In this document: piece by piece, positions 1 through 8,706 of the stretch
How positions within the stretch are numbered: the stretch's first letter is position 1
How the letters are laid out: each line of letters starts with the position of its first letter
Assembly: GCA_017474385.1 (NCBI GenBank)
Contig: JAFVHU010000052.1
Span: forward strand, 1 to 51,991
Origin: Afipia sp.
Lineage (GTDB): Bacteria > Pseudomonadota > Alphaproteobacteria > Rhizobiales > Xanthobacteraceae
DNA length: 51,991 nucleotides
Direction: 5' to 3'
Made by a program: the position numbers and the translations under genes
Notes under the pieces: model-generated
Database searches by the model: none
Told to the model about the DNA's origin: nothing
Seen by the model: only the letters and a program-made list of their open reading frames with translations

Positions 1-609
1 GGCGAGAAGGAAGACGGTCACGGTTTCGAGGGCAAGCTGTCCCACGACCAGTTGCTGACCAATCCGGACGAGGCCGTGAAGTTCGTCAAGGAAACCCAGG
101 TCGACGCGCTGGCGATTGCGATGGGCACCTCGCACGGCGCCTACAAGTTCACCCGCAAGCCGGACGGCGACATTCTCGCCATGAACGTGATCGAGGAAAT
201 CCACCGCAAGCTGCCGAACACGCATCTCGTCATGCACGGCTCGTCGTCGGTGCCGCAGGATCTGCAGGACATCATCAACAAGTTCGGCGGCCAGATGAAG
301 CCGACATGGGGCGTGCCGGTCGCCGAAATTCAGCGCGGCATCAAGAACGGCGTGCGCAAGATCAACATCGATACCGACAACCGCATGGCGATGACCGGCC
401 AGATCCGCAAGATCCTGAGCGAAAATCCGAGCGAGTTCGATCCGCGTAAATATCTCAAGCCGGCGATGGAAGCGATGACCAAGCTCTGCAAGCAGCGCTT
501 GCAGGAGTTCAACACCGCGGGCCAGGCCAGCAAGATCAAGAAGGTTCTGACCACCGCCCAGATGGCGCAGCGTTACGCCAAGGGCGAGCTTCAGGCGAAG
601 ATCGCTTAG
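1..609 (+). CDS. fbaA: Fructose-bisphosphate aldolase class II (3' part)
   Basis: Cleaves fructose-1,6-bisphosphate (and probably sedoheptulose-1,7-bisphosphate) in glycolysis, gluconeogenesis and the Calvin cycle, in the cytosol. The frame is open from base 1, so the gene starts outside the window; 202 codons plus stop are present out of about 350 usual for the family. Visible family blocks are [14 protein letters not shown] and [12 protein letters not shown], the metal- and phosphate-binding parts of the class II TIM barrel. The long C-terminal tail ([18 protein letters not shown]) is typical of the Calvin-cycle (CbbA) subtype. A good intrinsic terminator follows at 755-779. Identification is secure; whether it serves the Calvin cycle cannot be told from this window. 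Confidence 0.95.
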   Translation, partial: GEKEDGHGFEGKLSHDQLLTNPDEAVKFVKETQVDALAIAMGTSHGAYKFTRKPDGDILAMNVIEEIHRKLPNTHLVMHGSSSVPQDLQDIINKFGGQMKPTWGVPVAEIQRGIKNGVRKINIDTDNRMAMTGQIRKILSENPSEFDPRKYLKPAMEAMTKLCKQRLQEFNTAGQASKIKKVLTTAQMAQRYAKGELQAKIA

Positions 610-619
610 ATCACGCGCC

Positions 620-724
620 ACCCTTCGAGGCCTCCGCTTCGCTACGGCACCTCAGGGTGACGACAAGAAGTGGTGGAGCGTCACCCTGAGGCGCGAGCCG
701 CTGTTGCGGCGAGCCTCGAAGGAT
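620..724. repeat. Nested inverted repeat, dispersed intergenic element type
   Basis: Outer arms CCTTCGAGGC and GCCTCGAAGG enclose inner arms CCTCAGGGTGACG and CGTCACCCTGAGG, so the RNA could fold into a long interrupted hairpin. I recall elements with the CTTCGAGGC/CCTCAGG core as very common between genes in Bradyrhizobium relatives. It lies 11 bases after the aldolase stop. Its role is unknown. Confidence 0.7.
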
Positions 725-754
725 GGCCTGTTACTGAATAGTTTTTTTGAAACA

Positions 755-779
755 GCGGGACCAGTCCCGCCCCTTTTTT
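755..779 (+). terminator. Intrinsic terminator of fbaA
   Basis: Stem GCGGGA / TCCCGC with a 4-base loop, then CCC and a run of six T. It points along the plus strand and lies about 145 bases after the aldolase stop, beyond the nested inverted repeat. Confidence 0.7.
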
Positions 780-788
780 GGCCGCAGT

Positions 789-864
789 CTAGTGGTCCTG
801 TTCTGACATTCGCATCCCATTTCAGCCGGCACCGCTGCGAATGTCAGAACAGTCGGACCACTAG
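789..864. repeat. Inverted-repeat element 1 (CTAGTGGTCC type)
   Basis: Arms of 26 and 29 bases are complementary except for a 3-base bulge: the left arm reads CTAGTGGTCC then TGTTCTGACATTCGCA, and the right arm carries an extra GAC between the two blocks. The loop is about 21 bases. The inner block ends in GACATTCGC, shared with the next element at 876-954. Confidence 0.8.
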
Positions 865-875
865 CAATATAAGTT

Positions 876-954
876 CTCGTGGAGTTTTAGATTTGACATT
901 CGCCTGACCGATCTGCTGGAAAGTTGGGGGCGAATGTCAAATCTACTCCACGAG
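876..954. repeat. Inverted-repeat element 2 (CTCGTGGAGT type)
   Basis: Left arm CTCGTGGAGT, then TTT, then AGATTTGACATTCGC. The right arm is its complement without the TTT. The loop is about 26 bases. It has the same build as the element at 789-864: an outer 10-base block, a 3-base bulge and an inner block ending GACATTCGC, but with a different outer sequence. It ends 18 bases before the ATG of the next gene, so it lies in that gene's promoter or 5' UTR. Confidence 0.8.
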
Positions 955-972
955 GGGCATCACACCGACATC

Positions 973-1653
973 ATGGCCACGAAACCTCCCCCGCCGCGCC
1001 CCGCGCCACGGCTCTATCTGGCGACGCCACTCGTTGCCGATCCCGCGCAGCTTGCATCCGAACTGCCCGCGTTGCTGGCGGCGGCCGATGTGGCCGCGGT
1101 TTTGCTGCGGCTCACGAAGACCGATGAGCGCGGCATGATCCAGCGCGTCAAGGCGCTGGCGCCTGTGATCCAGCGAGCTGGCGCCGCGGCGCTGCTCGAC
1201 GGCCATTACGAACTGGCGGCACGCGGCGGCGCAGACGGCGCCAACCTCATCGGCGTCGAAGCCATGCAGGAGGCGATGCCGACACTGAAGCCCGATCGCA
1301 TTCTCGGTGTCGGCGGGCTGATCACGCGGCACGACGCGATGCTGGCCGGTGAAGCGGGCGCGGATTACGTGCTGTTCGGCGAGCCGGATGCGAATGGCGA
1401 ACGGCCTTCGGCGGACGCGATCTGCGAACGGCTGGACTGGTGGGCCGAACTGTTCGAACCTCCATGCGTGGGCTTTGCGGCAACGCTGGATGAGGCACAG
1501 ATGTTCGCGGCGGCCGGCGCGGATTTTGTCCTGGCCGGCGATTTTATCTGGCAGGATTCGCGCGGCGCGCAGGCCGCCCTGGTCGAGGCCAGCCAGGCCA
1601 TTGCGCGCGGCTTCGAGTCGTCTCTTGCGCAAGCCACGGTCACGGGAGGATAA
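973..1653 (+). CDS. Thiamine-phosphate-synthase-like protein
   Basis: A 226-residue TIM-barrel protein resembling thiamine phosphate synthase (ThiE/TenI group), which joins hydroxymethylpyrimidine diphosphate and thiazole phosphate. Recognisable parts are the start strand PRLYLATP, the central GADGANLIGVEA segment (place of the ThiE GxHLGQ motif), GVGGLITRHDAMLAGEAGADYVLFG and the late GADFVLAGDFIW. The usual catalytic motifs are only loosely kept, so it may be a relative rather than the pathway enzyme. ATG at 973 is preferred; an in-frame ATG at 934 falls inside the right arm of the inverted repeat at 876-954. The Sel1 gene follows after 7 bases, so the two are probably co-transcribed. Confidence 0.75.
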   Translation: MATKPPPPRPAPRLYLATPLVADPAQLASELPALLAAADVAAVLLRLTKTDERGMIQRVKALAPVIQRAGAAALLDGHYELAARGGADGANLIGVEAMQEAMPTLKPDRILGVGGLITRHDAMLAGEAGADYVLFGEPDANGERPSADAICERLDWWAELFEPPCVGFAATLDEAQMFAAAGADFVLAGDFIWQDSRGAQAALVEASQAIARGFESSLAQATVTGG

Positions 1654-1660
1654 AACCGCG

Positions 1661-2761
1661 ATGACCGCGCTTCGCCGTACCACGCCCCTTGCAGCCGCTC
1701 ATGCAAGACTTCTTGCATCGGTCGTTGCCGGTGTTGTGGCGTTCTCGGCGAATGCTCTCGCGCAGGGCGCTCCGAATCCTTTTCCGGAGCCAATCAAACC
1801 GGAAGCGCCGCGCCCGGCCCCGAAATCCACCGCGCCGAAAGCTGCCCCACCGAAAGCCGACGCACCGAAACAACAGAAGAAGAGCGCACCTGAAAAGGCC
1901 GCCGCACCCGTCGTTCCCGACGATCCGAATGCCGATCTCGCTTACGGCGCCTACCAGATGGGCCTTTACCGTACAGCCTTCAACATCGCATTGAAACGCG
2001 CGCAGGAAACCGGCGATCCGAAATCGATGACGCTGCTGGGCGAACTCTATTCCAATGCGCTCGGCATCAAGCGCGACGACGCAAAGGCTGCGGAATGGTA
2101 CAAGCAGGCCGCCGATCGCGGCGATCGCGAAGCCATGTTCGCGCTCGGAATGATGAGGATCGCCGGACGCGGCGGTCCCGCCAATCGCGATGAAGGTGCG
2201 CGGCTGCTGGCATCGTCCGCCAAGCTCGGCAAGGCAGCAGCCGCCTACAATCTCGGGCTGCTCTATCTTGAAGGACAGGTCTTTCCGCAGGACATCAAAC
2301 GCGCCGCCGAGCTGTTCCGTCAGGCGGCCAATGCCGGAAATCCCGAAGCACAATACGCACTCGCGACCTTCTATAAGGAAGGCCGCGGCGTGGAGAAAAA
2401 TCTTGTCGAGGCAGCGAAGCTGATGCGCGCCGCCGCGATGGTCGACAATCTCGATGCCGCGGTCGAATATGCCATCGCGCTCTACAACGGCACCGGCACG
2501 CCCAAGGATGTGCCCACCGCCATCGCGCTGCTGAACAGGGCAGCGCGGCAGAACAGTCCGATCGCGCAAAATCGCCTGGCGCGCATTCTTGTCGACGGAC
2601 TCGGCGTTCCTGCCGACAAAGAGCAGGGCTTCAAATGGCATCTGATCGCGAAGACCGCCGGGAACGGCGATCCTGACCTCGACGCGAAGTTTGCGCAGCT
2701 ATCTCCGATAGAAAAAGCGAAATCCGAAGACCTCGCCAAGAAGTGGTTTGGCACGAAATGA
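1661..2761 (+). CDS. Secreted Sel1-like repeat (SLR) protein
   Basis: A 366-residue protein with an N-terminal signal peptide (hydrophobic VVAGVVAFSANALAQG), then a Pro/Ala/Lys-rich linker at about residues 35-85, then five or more Sel1-like repeats to the C-terminus. Repeat cores such as AAEWYKQAADRGDREAMFAL, AAYNLGLLYLEG and AQYALATFYKEGRG are clear. Sel1 repeats are alpha-solenoid protein-binding modules; in the envelope they usually act as scaffolds. The start is supported by GGGAGGA 10 bases upstream of ATG 1661. It lies 7 bases after the thiE-like gene. The partner is unknown. Confidence 0.88.
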   Translation: MTALRRTTPLAAAHARLLASVVAGVVAFSANALAQGAPNPFPEPIKPEAPRPAPKSTAPKAAPPKADAPKQQKKSAPEKAAAPVVPDDPNADLAYGAYQMGLYRTAFNIALKRAQETGDPKSMTLLGELYSNALGIKRDDAKAAEWYKQAADRGDREAMFALGMMRIAGRGGPANRDEGARLLASSAKLGKAAAAYNLGLLYLEGQVFPQDIKRAAELFRQAANAGNPEAQYALATFYKEGRGVEKNLVEAAKLMRAAAMVDNLDAAVEYAIALYNGTGTPKDVPTAIALLNRAARQNSPIAQNRLARILVDGLGVPADKEQGFKWHLIAKTAGNGDPDLDAKFAQLSPIEKAKSEDLAKKWFGTK

Positions 2762-2928
2762 GCCGGGTCTTTGTTACTCGGAACGAAGCTCTCATTTGAC
2801 GCGTTTTCTTAACGCAAACCGGTCCCCGCTTCGCTCGAAAACGCTATGAACGCCCTTGACGTGCCTGTGCTTTGACGCCAAGCATCCCGCAGCAACAAGC
2901 CCCCACCCTCATCCAGCAAGCCGAGACA

Positions 2929-3720
2929 ATGCTTCATTCAGCGCTCATCAACGTCATGGTCAAGGCCGCGCGCCGCGCGGGCCGCAGCCTCAGTCGCGAT
3001 CTTGGCGAGATCGAGAACCTTCAGGTGTCGCTGAAGGGTCCGGCGAATTTCGTGTCGCTCGCCGACAAGCGCGCGGAACAGATGCTCTATGATGATCTGA
3101 CCAAGGCGCGGCCGGGTTACGGATTTCTCGGCGAAGAAGGCGGCACACGCGAAGGCACCGACAAGTCGAACACCTGGATCGTCGATCCGCTCGACGGCAC
3201 GACGAACTTCCTGCACGGCATTCCGCAATTCGCGATCTCCATCGCTCTGCAACGCGAAGACACCATCATCGCAGGTGTGATCTACAATCCCGCCACCGAT
3301 GAACTTTACATGGCTGAGCGCGGCAAGGGCGCGTTCCTCAACGATCAGCGCCTGCGCGTCGCGGCCCGCAAGCAGCTCAACGAATGCGTGGTCGCCTGCG
3401 GCCTGCCGCACATCGGACGCGGCGATCACGAACTCTCCCGCCGCGAAATGGCCGAGATACAAAATCGTGTCGCGGGCCTGCGCCGCTTCGGCGCGGCCTC
3501 GCTCGACCTCGCCTATGTTGCAGCCGGACGTCTCGACGGGTACTGGGAGCGCAATCTTCAGCCGTGGGACATCGCAGCCGGATTGATCATGGTGCGCGAG
3601 GCCGGCGGCGTCATCAGCGGCATCGAGGGCGGCGACACCGCAATGGCGACAGGCCATGTCGTCTGCGGCAATGAGACGATCCAGCGCGAACTGGTGAAGA
3701 TTCTGAAGCCGCTGGGCTAA
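2929..3720 (+). CDS. suhB: Inositol-1-monophosphatase family protein
   Basis: A 263-residue Mg-dependent phosphatase of the IMPase/SuhB family, usual length. Metal-binding motifs are present in order: GEEGG (first Glu ligands), IVDPLDGTTNF (Asp ligands) and WDIAAG near the C-terminus. The family hydrolyses myo-inositol-1-phosphate, and in proteobacteria SuhB also takes part in rRNA transcription complexes; which role holds here is not visible. ATG 2929 gives the usual N-terminus (LHSALINVMVKAARRAG); earlier in-frame starts add a Pro/Gln-rich piece unlike the family. Confidence 0.93.
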   Translation: MLHSALINVMVKAARRAGRSLSRDLGEIENLQVSLKGPANFVSLADKRAEQMLYDDLTKARPGYGFLGEEGGTREGTDKSNTWIVDPLDGTTNFLHGIPQFAISIALQREDTIIAGVIYNPATDELYMAERGKGAFLNDQRLRVAARKQLNECVVACGLPHIGRGDHELSRREMAEIQNRVAGLRRFGAASLDLAYVAAGRLDGYWERNLQPWDIAAGLIMVREAGGVISGIEGGDTAMATGHVVCGNETIQRELVKILKPLG

Positions 3721-3745
3721 GCAGCACAATAGCCAGCCGTTATTA

Positions 3746-3812
3746 CGAGCGAAGCGAAGCAATCGAGGCTTCGCGCGCGGTTTTCTGGATTGCTTCGGCG
3801 CTCCGCTCCTCG
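3746..3812. repeat. Imperfect inverted repeat after suhB
   Basis: CGAGCGAAGCGAAGCAATC is mirrored by GATTGCTTCGGCGCTCCGCTCCTCG around a GC-rich centre. I recall this kind of sequence as a common dispersed intergenic element in Bradyrhizobium-type genomes. The rest of the gap up to 4051 shows no gene and no clear promoter. Confidence 0.6.
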
Positions 3813-4051
3813 CAAATGACGAGGAGACACTTTATTCGACCCACCCTGAGTTACCGATGGGACGGATGCGCTCCGGAAAAACCGGATCATATCCTCGCCT
3901 CAGCAGTTGACCGAGAACGCCATTGTTACCGACGCCAGTTTCGGGCGTGGTTCCGCAGTTGGGGTCAATTCGGCGATGGTGTCTTTTTTCCCGCCCCCGC
4001 TGTGCCATATTGATGCTGACACGTTCCACGGACAAGGATTGAAGATCCGCC

Positions 4052-5047
4052 ATGGCAAAGACTCCTCCACCCAGCACAGCAGCCGACATCGCCGTCACAA
4101 AACTGTCGACACCGCGCATCTTTCTGGTCCGGATGCTGGTATTTCTCGTTCTGTGCAGCCTGCTTGTTGTCGTGCTCTACAAGCAGATCTGGGTGGCGTT
4201 TCTCGCCAATCCCGGCCTCAACGCGCTGATCGCCGGCGTCCTGGCCATCGGTATCATCCTGGCCTTCCGGCAGGTGATCCGGCTTTATCCCGAAATCTCG
4301 TGGGTCAACAGTTTCCGCATTTCCGATCCCGGCCTTGCGGTCGACCGGCGCCCCACGCTACTCGCACCAATGGCGGCCATGCTCAGTCATCGCACCGGCG
4401 GGCGCATGAGTATTTCGCAGCAAACCATGCGCCATATGCTGGATTCGATTGCGACCCGTCTCGATGAAGCCCGCGACCTGTCGCGGTACATGACGGGACT
4501 TCTGGTGTTTCTCGGCCTGCTCGGCACGTTCTGGGGCCTGATCGAGACCGTCGGCTCGGTCGGCAAGGTGATCGAGGGCCTGAAGGTCGGCGGCGATGCC
4601 GGCTCGGTGTTCGACACGCTGAAGGAAGGCCTCGCCGCCCCGCTCGGCGGCATGGGCATCTCGTTTTCGTCCTCGCTGTTCGGTCTCGCCGGGTCGCTGA
4701 TCCTCGGCTTTCTCGATTTGCAATCGAGCCAGGCGCAGAACCGCTTCTACACCGATCTCGAAGACTGGCTGGCGGAGACCGTGCAGGAGTATTCCGCCGA
4801 GGGTCACGCGGTGAACGGCGATCTTAATCCCGCGCTCGACCGGCTGCGACTGGCCGTCGAGGAAATGGGATCGAGCCGCACAGCCTCCACCGCGATGGCC
4901 AATCTCGCCGAAGCGATTCAGGGCCTGGTGCATCACATGCGCACCGAGCAGCAATTGATCCGCGAATGGGCCGACGGCCAGGGCGAGCAGAACAAGGAAA
5001 TCAAACAGCTTCTGGAGCGTCTCGCCCGTCAGCCCGAAAACAATTGA
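4052..5047 (+). CDS. MotA/TolQ/ExbB-type proton-channel protein
   Basis: A 331-residue inner-membrane protein. TM helices lie near residues 25-45, 53-70, 150-170 and 205-225; the segment GLLVFLGLLGTFWGLIETVG and the following GLAAPLGGMGISFSSSLFGLAGSLILGF are the core of the MotA/TolQ/ExbB channel family. The C-terminus is a cytoplasmic helical tail. It is followed 17 bases later by an OmpA-domain protein with one N-terminal TM, so the two probably form a stator-like pair using the proton gradient to act on the cell wall or outer membrane. Nothing nearby is flagellar, so a motility role is not implied. Confidence 0.85.
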   Translation: MAKTPPPSTAADIAVTKLSTPRIFLVRMLVFLVLCSLLVVVLYKQIWVAFLANPGLNALIAGVLAIGIILAFRQVIRLYPEISWVNSFRISDPGLAVDRRPTLLAPMAAMLSHRTGGRMSISQQTMRHMLDSIATRLDEARDLSRYMTGLLVFLGLLGTFWGLIETVGSVGKVIEGLKVGGDAGSVFDTLKEGLAAPLGGMGISFSSSLFGLAGSLILGFLDLQSSQAQNRFYTDLEDWLAETVQEYSAEGHAVNGDLNPALDRLRLAVEEMGSSRTASTAMANLAEAIQGLVHHMRTEQQLIREWADGQGEQNKEIKQLLERLARQPENN

Positions 5048-5064
5048 GCCGGAGATAGCAGCTT

Positions 5065-6093
5065 ATGGCGCTTTCGCGTTCACGCCGCAGCGACAGCGGC
5101 TTCAATTACTGGCCGGGCTTCGTCGATGCGCTGTCGACGCTGGTTCTCGCCATTGTGTTTCTGCTGTCGGTGTTTCTCGTGGTGCAGTTCTTCCTGTCGC
5201 AGGAGGTCACCGGCAAAGACAAGGCGCTTGAGCGGCTGAATGCGCAGATCGCGCAGCTCAATGATCTTCTCTCGCTCGAAAAACTCGGCAAGCTGAACCT
5301 CGATGAGCAGCTCTCGCAAATGCGCGCGGGGCTTGCGTCCGCCGAGGCCGAGCGCGACCGCGTCAAGGGTCTGTATGACGGCCTCGCGGGAGCCGGCGCG
5401 AGTGCACAAGGCCGCGCCACCGAACTCGGCAAGGCGCTCGACTCGGAGAAACAAGTCTCGGCGCGCGCGCTGGCGCAGATCGAAGTGCTGAACCAGCAGA
5501 TCAGTGCGCTGCGCCGGCAGTTGGCCGCGCTCGAAGAAGCCCTCGATGCATCGGAAAAACGCGACAAGGAATCCCAGACCCGGATCGCCGATCTCGGCCA
5601 ACGGCTCAACGTCGCGCTGGCCCAGCGCGTGCAGGAGCTGTCGCGCTATCGCTCCGAATTCTTTGGGCGACTGCGCGCCATCCTCGGCAACCGGCCGGAT
5701 GTCCGCATCGTCGGCGACCGTTTCGTATTCCAGTCCGAAGTGTTCTTCGACACCGGACAGGCGCTGCTGCTACCGGAAGGCCGCGCCGAACTCGACAAGC
5801 TCGCCACCGCGCTGATCGATCTCGACAAGCAGATTCCGGCGGAGATCGCCTGGGTGCTGCGCGTCGATGGTCATACCGACGTGCGGCCGATCAACAGCCC
5901 GCAGTTCAAGTCGAACTGGGAACTGTCATCGGCGCGCGCGATCTCGGTGGTGCAGTATCTGATCTCGCTCGGCGTACCGTCGCAGCGTCTGGTCGCGGCA
6001 GGGTTCGCGGAATTCCAGCCGCTGGACCCTGAGAAAACCGAAGAAGCCTACAAGCGCAACCGCCGCATCGAATTGAAGCTGACTGAGCGATGA
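5065..6093 (+). CDS. Inner-membrane anchored OmpA-domain (MotB-like) protein
   Basis: A 342-residue protein. One N-terminal TM (FVDALSTLVLAIVFLLSVFL, about residues 17-37) carries an Asp just before the helix as in MotB/ExbD proteins. A long coiled coil follows at about residues 50-190, then an OmpA-like peptidoglycan-binding domain at about 205-342 (VFFDTGQALL, VDGHTDVRPI, NWELSSARAISVVQYL, RRIELKL). It pairs with the upstream channel protein: 17-base gap, same strand. Inferred role is coupling proton flow to the cell wall. Confidence 0.87.
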   Translation: MALSRSRRSDSGFNYWPGFVDALSTLVLAIVFLLSVFLVVQFFLSQEVTGKDKALERLNAQIAQLNDLLSLEKLGKLNLDEQLSQMRAGLASAEAERDRVKGLYDGLAGAGASAQGRATELGKALDSEKQVSARALAQIEVLNQQISALRRQLAALEEALDASEKRDKESQTRIADLGQRLNVALAQRVQELSRYRSEFFGRLRAILGNRPDVRIVGDRFVFQSEVFFDTGQALLLPEGRAELDKLATALIDLDKQIPAEIAWVLRVDGHTDVRPINSPQFKSNWELSSARAISVVQYLISLGVPSQRLVAAGFAEFQPLDPEKTEEAYKRNRRIELKLTER

Positions 6094-6121
6094 TCCGCAC
6101 GTCGCAGACCTGCACGCGATC

Positions 6122-6571
6122 ATGAGTGCATCCTTCACGCTGCGGCCCTACGCGGCCGGCGATGAGAACGCAGCCATCGATCTTTGGTTTCGTACCTGGC
6201 AGCAGGCCTATCCGTTGATCGATTTTGCGCAGCGGCTGGAGGGCTGGCGCGCGCGCTGGCGGGACGAACTGGTGCCGGTTGCGCAAATCGTCGTCGCGGA
6301 ACGAAACGGCGACATGGCGGGCTTCGTCACCATCGATGCATCGGGCTATCTCGACCAACTCGTGGTCGCACCCGAAGTATGGGGATCTGACCTCGGCAAT
6401 GTGCTCATCGGCAAGGCCAAGGCGATGTCGCCGGGCGGCATCACGCTGCTGGTCAACACGGATAACGCCCGCGCGATCCGCTTTTATGAGCGCAACGGCT
6501 TCGTCCACACCCATGACGACGTCAATCCGGTGTCGGGACGAAAGGTCTACGGCATGGCGTGGAAGCCGTGA
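6122..6571 (+). CDS. GNAT family N-acetyltransferase
   Basis: A 149-residue single-domain GNAT protein. The N-terminal strand (FTLRPYAAGDENAAIDLWFRTW), the strand before motif A (DQLVVAPEVWGSDLGNVLI) and the closing block LLVNTDNARAIRFYERNGF are typical; the acetyl-CoA loop (Q/RxxGxG/A) is degenerate here (VWGSDLGN). The substrate cannot be predicted. It lies 28 bases after the OmpA-domain gene and may be co-transcribed; the next gene is convergent. Confidence 0.8.
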   Translation: MSASFTLRPYAAGDENAAIDLWFRTWQQAYPLIDFAQRLEGWRARWRDELVPVAQIVVAERNGDMAGFVTIDASGYLDQLVVAPEVWGSDLGNVLIGKAKAMSPGGITLLVNTDNARAIRFYERNGFVHTHDDVNPVSGRKVYGMAWKP

Positions 6572-6577
6572 GAGTTC

Positions 6578-7861
6578 TCAGGCGGCTTCCAGCAATGCCA
6601 CGGTGCCCTGCCCGCCGTCGGCGCAGATGCTGACAATGGCGCGGCTCCCCTTGGGCATCGCCGCCAGCTCCTTGACCGCCTGACTGAGGATTCGCGCGCC
6701 GGTGGCGCCGAACGGATGGCCGAGTGCGGTCGAGCCGCCGTTCGGATTCATACGCTCGCGCGGAAACTTGCCGAACTCGGCTTTGACGCCGGCCTTGTCG
6801 CGGATGAATTCCGGGCTCTCCAGCGCCTTGATATGCGCAAGCACCTGCGCCGCGAAGGCTTCGTGGATTTCCCAGAGCTGAATGTCGGCGTAGGTCAACG
6901 AATGCCGCGCCAGCAACCTCGGGATCGCATAGGGCGGCGCCATCAAGAGGCCTTCGGTGCGGAAATCCACCGACGCGATTTCCCAGTCGACCAATTTCAC
7001 GCGCGGCGTGTTGGAAGGAAGCTTCTCCAAGCCCTTTTGCGACGCCACCCAGATGCTCGATGCGCCATCGGTGAGCGGTGATGAATTGCCGGCGGTCAGC
7101 GTGCCCTTGCCGCTGGTGCGATCGAATGAGGGCGACAGCCGCGCCAGCTTCTCGAGCGAGGTATCCTTGCGCGGAATGGTGTCGCGTTTCACGCCGTCGA
7201 ACGGAATCACGAGGCCATCGAAAAACCCGCGGTCCCATGCGGCGACCGCACGCTGATGGCTCTCCAATGCGATCTGGTCCTGCGCCTCGCGCGAGATGTT
7301 CCAGACCTTGGCGGTGATTTCGGTGTGCTCGCCCATGCTCATGCCGGTGGTGCGATTGCTGACCGCCGGAATGTAAAGACGCACATCGCTGAGCTTGAGA
7401 TCGATGGCATGGGTGAGTTTTTGTCCGAGCGATCGCGAAGTCTGGAACTGGCGCACCCAGTTCGACAACGACATGCCGAGGCCAAGCTGAACCTGGCTGA
7501 GGCTGTCGACGCCGCCGACCAGTGCGAGATTGCGCACCTCACCGTCGATCATGCCGGCCGCCTCGAACACGCCCATCATGCTGGTGGAACACGCCATGAC
7601 GGTGGAATAGGCCGGCACCGTCGGATCGACCCCGGCGTCCATGAGGATTTCGCGCGCGATGTTGCTCCAGGTGAGGTTGGGCACCACGTTGCCCCACACC
7701 GCGAAATCCGGCTTGCCGCCGTTCAGCCGCTCGACCATGTGCTTGACCACCGGGACCGACAGCGCGATGGCGTCGACGCCGCTCAGCGGGCCGTCGACTT
7801 TCGCGAACGGCGTGCGGAGGCCCGCGGCCAGCCAGACATCGGTTTTTACGGATTGCGCCAT
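6578..7861 (-). CDS. Thiolase (acetyl-CoA C-acyltransferase)
   Basis: A 427-residue thiolase, full length. The nucleophile Cys lies in MACSTSMMGVFEA (about residue 90). The catalytic His is in EIHEAFAAQV, the second His in GGSTALGHPFGATGARI and the second Cys in SICADGGQG, so all active-site residues are present. The length and the sequence around the active site fit the FadI/trifunctional-beta-like branch more than the 390-residue PhaA type. It is probably for fatty-acid beta-oxidation, cytosolic. No partner hydratase/dehydrogenase gene is next to it. Confidence 0.88.
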   Translation of the reverse strand: MAQSVKTDVWLAAGLRTPFAKVDGPLSGVDAIALSVPVVKHMVERLNGGKPDFAVWGNVVPNLTWSNIAREILMDAGVDPTVPAYSTVMACSTSMMGVFEAAGMIDGEVRNLALVGGVDSLSQVQLGLGMSLSNWVRQFQTSRSLGQKLTHAIDLKLSDVRLYIPAVSNRTTGMSMGEHTEITAKVWNISREAQDQIALESHQRAVAAWDRGFFDGLVIPFDGVKRDTIPRKDTSLEKLARLSPSFDRTSGKGTLTAGNSSPLTDGASSIWVASQKGLEKLPSNTPRVKLVDWEIASVDFRTEGLLMAPPYAIPRLLARHSLTYADIQLWEIHEAFAAQVLAHIKALESPEFIRDKAGVKAEFGKFPRERMNPNGGSTALGHPFGATGARILSQAVKELAAMPKGSRAIVSICADGGQGTVALLEAA

Positions 7862-7976
7862 CAGATACTCCCGGATCGAACGCCGGAACCGGCGCCTTTT
7901 TGAACACTATTCGATCCGGCGGAGGGCATACAAGCCGACGGCGCGCAGAGCGCGCCGGGCCGTAAAGATCGGAGGA

Positions 7977-8630
7977 TCAGTGCGCGGCGAGCAGCGCTTC
8001 GTTCGGCAGCCAGCCCGCCATCGCGGCCTGCTTCCAGCTCTCGCAGGGAATCTCGGTGGCGCGATGCAGTGGCTTCTCGAAGCGCACCTGCCGCCAGTCG
8101 CTCGGCATTCCCGCGAAGACGTAGCCCGCCTTGCGGGCCAGCCCGATCATCTGCTCATTGTTGCGAAAGGTTTCGCCGAACAGCCGCGATGCGCCGAGTG
8201 CCGCCGCGCGGCATTCGAGATTGGACAGCATCGCCGAACCGATGCCCTGGCCCTGCCAGGCATCACCAATCGACAGTCCGAATTCGGTGTTTTGCGTTTC
8301 CGCGTCGTAGCTGTAGCGGGATTCGCCGACAATGGTCTCGATACCGTCGACTTTCATTTCGGCAATGACCGCGAAACGGCTGCCCTCGCCGATATGCAGG
8401 GCCTTGTCGAGTTCCGACGGCGGCAACTCGCTGGCGGCCCCCATCAGACGATTGTAGCGCGACTGCCGCGACAGCGACCGGAAGTAAGACAACAGCGCAT
8501 CGCCATCCTTAGGCTCGATGAAACGCACCGTCAGCGGCTTGCCGTTTTTCAACCGGACAACATCGGTGTAACGGCCGAGGTTGCTCAGGACAAAGCGATG
8601 ATCGGTTTCGGCCAGCATGGCGTGCTCCAT
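7977..8630 (-). CDS. GNAT family N-acetyltransferase
   Basis: A 217-residue GNAT protein. It has an N-terminal extension (residues 1-35), then the acetyltransferase core with VRFIEPKDGDALLSYFRSLS, the acetyl-CoA loop GDAWQGQGIGSAML and LFGETFRNNEQMIGLARKAGY. The pattern resembles protein-acetylating GNATs of the Pat type without the CoA-ligase part, but the substrate is unknown. It lies downstream of the DUF1127 gene on the same strand, separated by that gene's terminator. Confidence 0.82.
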   Translation of the reverse strand: MEHAMLAETDHRFVLSNLGRYTDVVRLKNGKPLTVRFIEPKDGDALLSYFRSLSRQSRYNRLMGAASELPPSELDKALHIGEGSRFAVIAEMKVDGIETIVGESRYSYDAETQNTEFGLSIGDAWQGQGIGSAMLSNLECRAAALGASRLFGETFRNNEQMIGLARKAGYVFAGMPSDWRQVRFEKPLHRATEIPCESWKQAAMAGWLPNEALLAAH

Positions 8631-8647
8631 CGGCTTTCGTGCGAGAA

Positions 8648-8697
8648 GAAAAAGCGAGTCTGATCCGGGGAGGAGGACGAAGACGGATCAGACTCGC
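8648..8697 (-). terminator. Intrinsic terminator of the DUF1127 gene
   Basis: A perfect 13-bp stem (GCGAGTCTGATCC, mirrored at 8685-8697) with an 18-base loop, followed on the minus strand by TTTTTC. It ends the minus-strand transcript of the small gene at 8707-8922 before the GNAT gene. Confidence 0.85.
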
Positions 8698-8706
8698 GGC
8701 AGGCGC

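Noticed and set aside
1640-2641. Long minus-strand frame opposite the Sel1 gene
   Set aside because: Shadow frame of a GC-rich gene; the plus-strand protein has a signal peptide and clear repeats.
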